A DNA stretch of 8,420 nt from CAZGRP01 sp964527995. Its GTDB lineage: Bacteria; Zhuqueibacterota; Zhuqueibacteria; Oceanimicrobiales; CAZGRP01. The stretch lies in the NCBI GenBank assembly GCA_964527995.1, contig CAZGRP010000109.1, forward strand, positions 1 to 8,420. Reading direction: 5' to 3'. Made by a program: the position numbers and the translations under genes. How positions within the stretch are numbered: the stretch's first letter is position 1; each line of letters opens with the position of its first letter. Of the stretch, positions 1 to 5,824 are shown one piece after another. Under the pieces are notes generated by a model. That model was not told the origin of the DNA. It saw only the letters and a program-made list of their open reading frames with translations, and ran no database searches.

Positions 1-1588
1 CCCCACCACTGATCTTCACATCCCCTGCCGTATTGTGAAATTGAAAGAGTCCCGGGCTGACCTCGTTGTCGAACACTGAAATCAGGTCGGATACGACGCT
101 GTAGAAGGCAATCGCCTTGAAGGCCGAGTTGCCGCCGAACCAGAGCTCGAAGCCGGCCTCGGCGGTAGAGATCTTCTCGTTCTGCAGATTGGGGTCGCCG
201 AGATAGCGGACGCCGTTCGAATCGGGAGTGAGCTGGTGGTTGATGTAGAGATCGTTCCAGGTGGGGGCCCGGAAGGCAGTGCCAAAATCAGATCGCAGGA
301 TGAGGCCGTGAACCGGCTCGGCCACCAGCGACACTCGCGGACTGATGCTGCTCTCCGTAATCTCGTTCTGGTCATAGCGCGCCCCAAAGGTAGCGATCAG
401 CCGATCGCGCGCCATTCGCACCTCTTGCGAAGTGAAGATCGCCACGTTCGTGATTCGCGACTGAGAGTTACGCCTGAGCAGAACGCGCTTATCGACATCG
501 TCAACTGTCAACTCTGCCCCAAACGTCTGCAGATGACTTCGAGTCGGGTTGTAGTTCACCTGCAGGCTGACAAAGCCGCGCTGATTGACCTCCCGCTCGA
601 AAGTGACATCGTAGGGTTCTCCAAACGAGGCGGGGTTATGGCAACTGGCACAGGTGTTGCCTTCGCGCCGGTTGAAGAAAGCCTTCGCCTGCAGATCCAC
701 TTGCGGGGTGAAGCGGTGGTCGAAAGTGACATCGGCGATGGTGACGAGTTGATCGGTGCCGCCGGTTTTCTGCTCGATGGGCTGGCCGCCGACAACCACG
801 TTCTGGTCAAAGGTGAAAGGCGAACTGGAATCCCAATGGTTGTAGATGGATACGGTGATGGGGCCTTTGCGAAGATTGGAGTAGACGTCGAAGTAGCGGT
901 ACTGCACATCCCGCAGGAAGCGCAGCGGAGCGTTCTCCTGTTTCAGGTTGGCCGTCACCGACCACTCGAAATCCTCCCTCGACATGCCATGACTGATGGC
1001 GAACTTCTGTGTATCGCGACCGCCTCCAACCACGCGGAATTCGGAGCCCTGAAAATCCGAGCCCTTCCGAGTGATGATGTTGATCACGCCCCAGAAGGCA
1101 TTGGCGCCATAGATGGCAGAACCCGGCCCGCGGATCACCTCGATCCGCTTGATGTGTTCCAATGGGAAGAGTTCGAAGCCCGGATGCGCTGGCAGACCGC
1201 CCTTGTCCGGGCTGTTGTAGGGCGCCCCATCGATGAGAAGCAGAATGCGCTCGGTGAAGGGCGAATCCCCGAGCGAGCGCACTGCATAGGCCGTCCCCAT
1301 AGGCGTGATGCGGGCGTTCAGCCCTGGGACCAGACGAAGCACGTCGATCAGGGAGCGGGCGCCGAACTGGATGATCTGCTCCTCGGTGATCACCGTCACC
1401 GCTCCCGGAGCCTTGCGCAGCTCGATTGCGCGCCGCGTCGGTGCATAGACAACCTCGTCGAGCGGGACGAACACGCCCCGGGGCAGGGGTTCATCCGGAG
1501 CATCCTGACCCGACGAGGGCTGCGGAAGTGCCAGCGACAGGATGATCCCGAGGCCGGCGGTGGCGACGACACGATGAAAATTCTGCAT
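1..1588 (-). CDS. TonB-dependent outer-membrane receptor, N-terminal 529 residues (runs off left edge)
   Basis: Outer-membrane beta-barrel receptor of the kind that imports siderophores, cobalamin or other large ligands using energy from TonB-ExbBD. The frame is open from an ATG at 1586-1588 to base 1. Residues 1-28 form a signal peptide (basic start, hydrophobic core, cleavage probably after SSGQ). A possible TonB box, DEVVYAPTR, follows at about 44-52. The plug domain covers about 55-180, with the hallmark segments LLLIDGAPYNSP (about 116-127) and EVIRGPGSAIYGANAFWGVI (150-169). Barrel strands follow. FGTAFRAPTWNDLY and a conserved LGDPNLQNEKI-type segment are visible near the visible end. 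There is no CarboxypepD_reg-like N-terminal extension, so it resembles CirA/BtuB-type receptors more than SusC. The 3' end, probably 150-250 residues, is outside the window. The only two cysteines seen sit in a CASCH motif at residues 313-317. The start is supported by a strong Shine-Dalgarno and the signal peptide. The substrate cannot be read from the sequence. Confidence 0.93.
   Translation of the reverse strand, partial: MQNFHRVVATAGLGIILSLALPQPSSGQDAPDEPLPRGVFVPLDEVVYAPTRRAIELRKAPGAVTVITEEQIIQFGARSLIDVLRLVPGLNARITPMGTAYAVRSLGDSPFTERILLLIDGAPYNSPDKGGLPAHPGFELFPLEHIKRIEVIRGPGSAIYGANAFWGVINIITRKGSDFQGSEFRVVGGGRDTQKFAISHGMSREDFEWSVTANLKQENAPLRFLRDVQYRYFDVYSNLRKGPITVSIYNHWDSSSPFTFDQNVVVGGQPIEQKTGGTDQLVTIADVTFDHRFTPQVDLQAKAFFNRREGNTCASCHNPASFGEPYDVTFEREVNQRGFVSLQVNYNPTRSHLQTFGAELTVDDVDKRVLLRRNSQSRITNVAIFTSQEVRMARDRLIATFGARYDQNEITESSISPRVSLVAEPVHGLILRSDFGTAFRAPTWNDLYINHQLTPDSNGVRYLGDPNLQNEKISTAEAGFELWFGGNSAFKAIAFYSVVSDLISVFDNEVSPGLFQFHNTAGDVKISGG
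638..652 (-). other. CXXCH (haem c-type) motif inside the TonB receptor
   Basis: Codons TGT GCC AGT TGC CAT encode C-A-S-C-H at residues 313-317, followed by NP, as in many c-type cytochromes. It lies between two strand-like segments, ending in AFFNRRE and starting at RGFVSLQVNYN, so it is predicted to be in a loop of the barrel. No other cysteine occurs in the 529 visible residues. Covalent haem attachment is a hypothesis; a CXXC disulfide or chance is also possible. Confidence 0.55.
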
Positions 1589-1594
1589 GGTGGT

Positions 1595-1602
1595 CCTCCC
1601 CT
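1595..1602 (-). promoter_or_regulatory. Shine-Dalgarno of the TonB receptor gene
   Basis: On the minus strand the sequence AGGGGAGG lies six bases before the ATG at 1588. This is a strong anti-16S match at good spacing, and it fixes the receptor start at 1588 rather than at an upstream in-frame codon. Confidence 0.8.
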
Positions 1603-1743
1603 TTCTTGGGCTGAAAAACGGAATGGTCCTTTTTTCTGCGGCTGTGAACGGAAGGCTTCCGGGTAAAGCATCGACGGCGTGAGCGAAGAGGATCGAGGGA
1701 AGAGGTCGTAGTCCGCGCCGGGCACCGCGGCCGCTCAGGCGTT

Positions 1744-1863
1744 CTACACCCGCCGGCAGCTCGACCGACGCCGGAAACGAGGACGGCGACAGAGGAAGGG
1801 TAAAGAGGGTTTTGGGCAATGACCTGGCCCGCGGCAGCAGACGCAGCACACGGCATAGGCCAT
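1744..1863 (-). CDS. Tiny cysteine-rich ORF (39 codons) in the receptor leader, doubtful
   Basis: An ATG at 1861-1863 opens 39 codons ending in TAG. The peptide begins MAYAVCCVCCRG and has seven cysteines in 39 residues, five in the first 16, including the adjacent codons TGC TGC GTC TGC TGC. The rest is arginine- and proline-rich. No convincing Shine-Dalgarno lies at normal spacing. It sits after the hairpin cluster and about 155 bases before the receptor start, the place where a leader peptide could act, for example by cysteine-codon-dependent attenuation. GC-rich sequence readily creates such ORFs, so I rate it as probably not a gene. Confidence 0.12.
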   Translation of the reverse strand: MAYAVCCVCCRGPGHCPKPSLPFLCRRPRFRRRSSCRRV

Positions 1864-1873
1864 CGCCGACAGA

Positions 1874-2073
1874 AGCCTGCCATGGATGGTCCTTCCCTAC
1901 GGTCAGGCTGCGGCGCCCCTTTCGATTGGTCTGCCACCCGACGTACCCGGTGTGAGGACCGAAAGGCCCGACGCAACCTGAAAAAGGTTCTCCCTACTTC
2001 TCAACAGCGCTACTGCGCTTCGTCGTGGCCGTAAAGCAACTCGCCCATCGACGCGCCCCCGACGAAGCGTAGC
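1874..2073 (-). ncRNA. Candidate structured RNA or leader: run of hairpins upstream of the TonB receptor
   Basis: Reading on the minus strand, these pairings occur in order. A long-range stem joins 2060-2073 to 2009-2025 (CGACGAAGC with GCTTCGTCG, then GTAGC with GCTAC across a 3-base bulge). Next come AGCGC/GCGCT (2007-2020), AACCT/AGGTT (1975-1989), GGGCC/GGTCC closed by TTTC (1956-1969), CACC/GGTG (about 1935-1952) and AGCCTG/CAGGCT (1874-1909). The 1956-1969 stem is continuous on the minus strand through a G-U pair but has an A-C mismatch on the plus strand. That favours a minus-strand RNA, cotranscribed toward the receptor. It matches no riboswitch class I can recall. Chance pairing in GC-rich DNA is a real alternative. 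Confidence 0.3.
2009..2073. repeat. Long imperfect inverted repeat just downstream of the M23 gene
   Basis: The arms pair over 14 bp with a 3-base bulge (nine exact pairs GCTTCGTCG/CGACGAAGC, then GCTAC/GTAGC) around a loop of about 34 bases. It begins about 22 bases after the M23 gene's stop codon. There is no T-run on either side, so it is not a classical intrinsic terminator. It could stabilise the 3' end of the M23 mRNA or close the structured region described for 1874-2073. Confidence 0.55.
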
Positions 2074-2095
2074 ATCACCGAACAACGAATACTAA

Positions 2096-4270
2096 TTACC
2101 GCATCAGCACCACGGGCCGCGTCATCTCCCGCTGGCCGCTGGTAAGCCTCAGAAAATAAACCCCCGAAGCGACCGAAGCGCCGGAGCGATTGCGACCCCG
2201 CCAGCGTACCGCGTGTAGCCCGGCCGAGCGCCGCCCCTGCTCCAGTACCCGTACAAGTTGCCCCTTCGAGTTATAGACTTTCAAGGTCACGTCTGCCGCA
2301 CGGCCCAGGCGATAGCGGATTTCCGTCTCCTGGTTGAACGGATTGGGGGAGTTGGGCAGAAGGAGGAGCTCGTCGGCAGCGACCTCGCGCCCGACATCCG
2401 CCACCCGCGTCGTCGGGAAAAGAAACTGCACGGCACGCTGCATCAGGGCGATGCGTGCTTCCTCTGGAGTGACCACTTCGAAGGGAAAAGCCCAGAAAAC
2501 GATCCGCGCCGCGGCCGAGCCGCCGGCAACCACACCCTGATACGTCACCCCGACCGTTCTACCATCCTCGGTGCGCAGCGCAGCATCGGCACCTGCCCCA
2601 GAAAGCACATCTGCTGTCGGCACCAGATATGCGCCCGATGATAGGTTCAGCGCTATTCCCTCAAAGGGACTCCCGTCGACTCCGCGAACCACATCGCCGC
2701 CGGGATGATCGCCGCCGTAGCCGACCTTTAGGACGTCAGCCAGAAAAGCGGAATCGGCCTGAGCCAGATCAGCCGCGACATGGGCGCCTGAAATCAGAAG
2801 AGCCCCGCCCTCTTCCAGGAAACCGCGAAGCTGCTTCCTCTCTTGGGCCGTGAACACGGTATCCGGGCTCTGTTCATCGCCCAGCAGGTAGATCACCCAG
2901 TCGTAGGCAGAGATGCGGACCTGTCCGTCACGGACGGCATCATCGGCTGCCACGTCGAAGCCGATGCCGGCGGCATTCAGCGCCAGACCATACGGTATGA
3001 CAAAGTCGTGCCGCGACGACTGCCAGGCGCCGTCGGTGCGGTCGAATCCATCTACGATCAGTGCTCTCGGGTGCGCCCGGGTGATCTGTACTCCGTAGCT
3101 GTCGGAGGCCGGGCTCTCGTTGGCGAGCGGTGCCTGGTCCACGGCAGTGAGGCGAAAGTAGATGTCGGTCCCTGCCGGAAAGCCTGGGAAGCTCACCTCG
3201 GTCTTGGTAGCCCCGAGATCGTCTTCATTCAAGCGCCGGGTCCACTTCACGCCATCGAAGCTGAAGTAGAGTCTATACCCTCTCAGATCCGACTCCTGGT
3301 TCGCCTGCCAGTGGATAGTCAGGGTCCCGGCACTGTCGCCTGTGATCGAGGTCAGCACTGGCGCGGCCGGCGGGACGGTGTCGGGCTCTGCAATCGTCAC
3401 CAGGACACTCATGGTATCGGTGTTGTTGCGCGTATCCTCGGCGAACACCTTCACCAGCACCTCTCCTCTTGGCCAGGTGGACGTGTCCCACGTCCCGGGC
3501 TGTGTCACCTCGTTGGTGACCTGGTACAGATAGGTGCTCAGGTCGGACCCGGGGGCGTAGACATTTGTGGTGTATATGTTCGATGGCTTCTGGTCGAACT
3601 GGAACGGCACGTGCGGTCCGAACAGGGAGGTGGAACCGTCGGCCGTCAAGATCTGGTAGCCGATCTTGTAGATGCCGTTGTTGCTACCGAGAGGGCCGTT
3701 GTCTGTCGTGTCCATCGCCCGGGCAATGATGTCCACCGGGCCGGATACGACGCGATTGTCGAATCTCTCGCCAGAGAGGTGGCTGAAAAACTCGACCCAC
3801 ACCACCTGCGGCTTGAGCATGTCCACAAAAGGAGTAAGCCCGCCGCCGTTTCGCAACGGGTTGATTTCCGAGCCGGGAAAGCCGTCCTTGAAGTGAATGT
3901 GGTTCCGGCTGTTGGTGACCCCGATCACCGTGTCGAACGCCTTGACCGCATCCCCAACCTGGAGGCTCGGGTTCGGCTCGACGTGGACGTAGGCGTACCG
4001 GCCGACACGGATGAAGGCATTCGTCCCCCCGCGCGACAGGCTGGTGACCGTGCCGTCGATGACCGAGTAAACCGCGTTCCCCTGAGGTAGATGGATGTCG
4101 ACCCCATCGTGGAAGTGATCTCGCAAGGTCGTGCCGCTCGGTCTGTTTTCACAAAACGTGCCGTTGACCCAGTGTTGCTGGTCGAAAGGCTTGGCTGGCC
4201 AGTGATACTGGGCCAGTGCGGCCGCTGGCTGGAGCACGAGAATGAGGAGGAGAGAGAAACCGCACCTCAT
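2096..4270 (-). CDS. Secreted multidomain M23 peptidase-like protein with FnIII, GATase-like and FlgD/Por-type C-terminal domains
   Basis: A complete 724-residue exported protein. Residues 1-21 are a signal peptide (hydrophobic core, AALAQ cleavage region). Residues about 45-130 form an M23/LytM-type zinc metallopeptidase domain with all the key residues: HDGVD (H54, D58), the YVHV histidine H96, and HIH (H124, H126). Peptidoglycan or another glycyl/peptide substrate is therefore plausible. A beta-rich stretch follows at about 155-295, then a fibronectin type III domain (about 300-398). A Rossmann-like, glutamine-amidotransferase/ThuA-like region follows (about 402-600), starting ALIVDGFDR and containing LEEGGALLISGAH. 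Residues 635-724 are a FlgD Ig-like/type IX-sorting-like tail: SPNPFN, then GVYFLRL. The start is the first ATG before the signal peptide. It lies ten bases from an assembly gap, so its ribosome binding site is largely hidden. Family knowledge: SPNPFN tails direct or decorate secreted proteins in FCB bacteria. The true substrate is unknown. Confidence 0.88.
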   Translation of the reverse strand: MRCGFSLLLILVLQPAAALAQYHWPAKPFDQQHWVNGTFCENRPSGTTLRDHFHDGVDIHLPQGNAVYSVIDGTVTSLSRGGTNAFIRVGRYAYVHVEPNPSLQVGDAVKAFDTVIGVTNSRNHIHFKDGFPGSEINPLRNGGGLTPFVDMLKPQVVWVEFFSHLSGERFDNRVVSGPVDIIARAMDTTDNGPLGSNNGIYKIGYQILTADGSTSLFGPHVPFQFDQKPSNIYTTNVYAPGSDLSTYLYQVTNEVTQPGTWDTSTWPRGEVLVKVFAEDTRNNTDTMSVLVTIAEPDTVPPAAPVLTSITGDSAGTLTIHWQANQESDLRGYRLYFSFDGVKWTRRLNEDDLGATKTEVSFPGFPAGTDIYFRLTAVDQAPLANESPASDSYGVQITRAHPRALIVDGFDRTDGAWQSSRHDFVIPYGLALNAAGIGFDVAADDAVRDGQVRISAYDWVIYLLGDEQSPDTVFTAQERKQLRGFLEEGGALLISGAHVAADLAQADSAFLADVLKVGYGGDHPGGDVVRGVDGSPFEGIALNLSSGAYLVPTADVLSGAGADAALRTEDGRTVGVTYQGVVAGGSAAARIVFWAFPFEVVTPEEARIALMQRAVQFLFPTTRVADVGREVAADELLLLPNSPNPFNQETEIRYRLGRAADVTLKVYNSKGQLVRVLEQGRRSAGLHAVRWRGRNRSGASVASGVYFLRLTSGQREMTRPVVLMR

Positions 4271-4279
4271 AGGGATTCT

Positions 4280-4379
4280 NNNNNNNNNNNNNNNNNNNNN
4301 NNNNNNNNNNNNNNNNNNNNNNNNNNNNNNNNNNNNNNNNNNNNNNNNNNNNNNNNNNNNNNNNNNNNNNNNNNNNNNN
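4280..4379. other. Assembly gap (100 Ns)
   Basis: A run of exactly 100 N separates the M23 gene start from the lipoprotein gene stop. One hundred N is the usual placeholder for a gap of unknown length, so the real distance, and even whether the two flanks are adjacent, is uncertain. Any promoter, terminator or ribosome binding site between the two genes is missing. Confidence 0.98.
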
Positions 4380-4381
4380 TT

Positions 4382-5626
4382 CTACTCTTTGCGGTAGATC
4401 TTATATCCGCTGTCGATCCCGAGGGCCACTTCCTTCTCCGACAGCGCCAGGTACGCCCTGCGAAACATCTCCAGCGGGAACAGGCGGGTGGTTAGCAACT
4501 TCCCTGCGCCATCGAGGAGCGTCAACTGGGCCCCGCTCATCAGGAACTCGCCGGCCTGAAATTCCGTGCGTGCCAGCAGAGCCGCGGCCATGGTGGCTGA
4601 AGGTGACAAGCCGATGGCAACCACCGTTCCCTCCATCGACTCCATCGACCAGTCCCATTGCACTTTTGCAGTGCGGCTCGACAGCAAAACCATACGATGA
4701 TTCTCGGCAAGAAGGAGTTTGGTGCCATCAGCAGAATAGGCAGCGTGCCGAAAGAGCAAATCGACTGAGCCGATCTTCCGGCCCTGAGCGTCGAAAAGCG
4801 TGGTGCGACTGTCACTGAGATCCATGCCGTAGGTGGCTACCGCCGCAGAGCTGGCATCCGGAGCGATGGCAAGCTCCTGCACAACGTCGCCCGGCAGTGG
4901 CAGGCGATGCAGTTCGGTTCCGTCGGGCGCGAAGATGAACAGATGCGGCTCCCCGCGCATGGCCGGACGGCCATCGACCGGCGGCGCCGGCGCACGCTTC
5001 ATGGTGGCCAGGGCGACCCGTCGGCCATCCTCGCTGAAAGCCGCCACCAGCGTGCGCTCCAGATCATAGCTGTCGTCGGCAAACAGATCCACCTTGCGCA
5101 GCAACTTCCCCTTGCGGTCGTAGAATTGCACGACCCCACGTCCCGGGTCGGCGACAACACAACGGCCGTCGAGGTTCGACAAATAGAATTGCCCGAACGG
5201 ATCGTCGTAGCGCACAGGTTGGCGAATCTCATAGAGCCGCGTTCCGTTCTGATCGTAGACCTGGAACACCTGGGTGGCTACTGATGTGGGTCGCTCCAGC
5301 GAGCCCTCGAGTCGCAGAAGACCGACGAACTTTCCCGAGGCAGTCGGCACGATCGAGGTGCTCGGCGGCACCCGAACCGACTTCCGCACCTGGCCGCCGG
5401 CGGAACGGAATTGGATCTCCTTCCCGGTGATGACGATGGAGGGATAGAGGTCACCCGTGGCAAGGGTGTCGAAATGAAAGTAGACCGCCGGCTGCACTGA
5501 CAGCGTTTCCTCCATGCGCAGGATGAAGCGGGTGTTCGCCGGGCTCTCCTTGCCGCACGCTTCCAGGGGCAGAGCTATCAGGATGAGTACCACACTCAGG
5601 CCCAGCCGTTGGGCAACTCTCTTCAT
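4382..5626 (-). CDS. Putative lipoprotein with beta-propeller-like repeats, unknown function
   Basis: From the ATG at 5624-5626 the product is 414 residues. It opens with a lipoprotein signal peptide: MKRVAQR, a hydrophobic core LSVVLILIALP, then the lipobox-like LEAC with acylation cysteine at residue 24. The glutamate at -2 is slightly unusual. The remainder is a series of about six beta-rich units of the form 'YD..G..L....' followed by 'S.DG...A.A', for example VVQFYDRKGKLLRKV then FSEDGRRVALAT, and TLFDAQGRKIGSV then YSADGTKLLLA. This is typical of WD40/PQQ-like propellers. No catalytic motif is visible. An upstream in-frame ATG at 5672-5674 would add 16 residues before the signal. I prefer 5626 because lipoprotein n-regions are short, although neither start has a clear Shine-Dalgarno. 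The stop lies two bases from the assembly gap. A scaffold or sensor role on the periplasmic face of a membrane is a guess from the fold. Confidence 0.8.
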   Translation of the reverse strand: MKRVAQRLGLSVVLILIALPLEACGKESPANTRFILRMEETLSVQPAVYFHFDTLATGDLYPSIVITGKEIQFRSAGGQVRKSVRVPPSTSIVPTASGKFVGLLRLEGSLERPTSVATQVFQVYDQNGTRLYEIRQPVRYDDPFGQFYLSNLDGRCVVADPGRGVVQFYDRKGKLLRKVDLFADDSYDLERTLVAAFSEDGRRVALATMKRAPAPPVDGRPAMRGEPHLFIFAPDGTELHRLPLPGDVVQELAIAPDASSAAVATYGMDLSDSRTTLFDAQGRKIGSVDLLFRHAAYSADGTKLLLAENHRMVLLSSRTAKVQWDWSMESMEGTVVAIGLSPSATMAAALLARTEFQAGEFLMSGAQLTLLDGAGKLLTTRLFPLEMFRRAYLALSEKEVALGIDSGYKIYRKE

Positions 5627-5824
5627 CTGTCTGGACAGCAAAGCGTCTCCGAAGTTATGAGTCCGGGGAGTCATGGAGTTGTGAAGAGCTGGAGTGAAAT
5701 CTGTGTCCGGACGTAATGCATGGGCATTTCAGCGCCGAGTCACAACCCTTCTCCATCAATCCATTTCTCCAATACTCCCGCTCTACCAACTCACGAACGA
5801 AAAGCTAACCCTCTTCGAAGAAAG
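5627..5824. other. 198-bp spacer between nadE and the lipoprotein gene
   Basis: The spacer has no gene. Directly after the nadE stop on the minus strand is the short palindrome TCTTCGAAGA, without a T-tract. No GC-rich hairpin plus U-run is present, so nadE has no recognisable intrinsic terminator, and read-through into the lipoprotein gene remains possible. I see no promoter with two good boxes. Confidence 0.5.

Larger units (their letters stand above)
1589..2095. other. 507-bp gene-free stretch between the M23 gene and the receptor gene
   Basis: No convincing gene lies here on either strand. Longer reading frames, for example 1491-1976 on the minus strand, overlap the receptor's own start and have no family-like features. 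The left end holds the receptor's ribosome binding site and a short CGGAA/TTCCG hairpin (1650-1662). The right two fifths (1874-2073) is dense in inverted repeats, listed separately. I see no consensus sigma70 promoter and no intrinsic terminator with a T-tract on either strand. It should contain the 3' UTR of the M23 gene and the leader or promoter of the receptor. Confidence 0.7.

Noticed and set aside
236..1666. Long plus-strand open frame of 476 codons
   Set aside because: It is antisense to the TonB receptor, whose frame has a signal peptide, plug motifs and a Shine-Dalgarno. The plus-strand product shows no family motif. It is a by-product of high GC at third positions.
1950..2000. c-di-GMP (GEMM-I) riboswitch on the plus strand
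   Set aside because: A GAAA-closed hairpin followed by GACGCAA looks like the GEMM core, but the flanking AAACC segment, the tetraloop receptor helix and the GGGUU-type closing strand are missing, and no plus-strand gene follows.
2009..2073. Intrinsic terminator for the M23 gene
   Set aside because: The stem is real, but the loop is about 34 bases long and no T-tract follows on the minus strand, so it does not fit a Rho-independent terminator.
1589..2095. Cobalamin or TPP riboswitch upstream of the receptor
   Set aside because: GGGAAGG and CGTAGGGAAGG fragments are reminiscent of these classes, but the cobalamin GCTGCCCCCGCAA/GCCACTG core and the TPP CTGAGA and ACCTGAT boxes are absent.
2843..4090. 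Plus-strand open frame of 415 codons
   Set aside because: It lies opposite the M23/FnIII protein, whose zinc-site motifs and FnIII domain are unambiguous. The antisense product is valine/arginine-rich with no recognisable domain.
5627..5674. Upstream ATG for the lipoprotein gene
   Set aside because: It would place 16 extra residues before the lysine/arginine n-region of the lipoprotein signal. No Shine-Dalgarno supports it, though it cannot be fully excluded.
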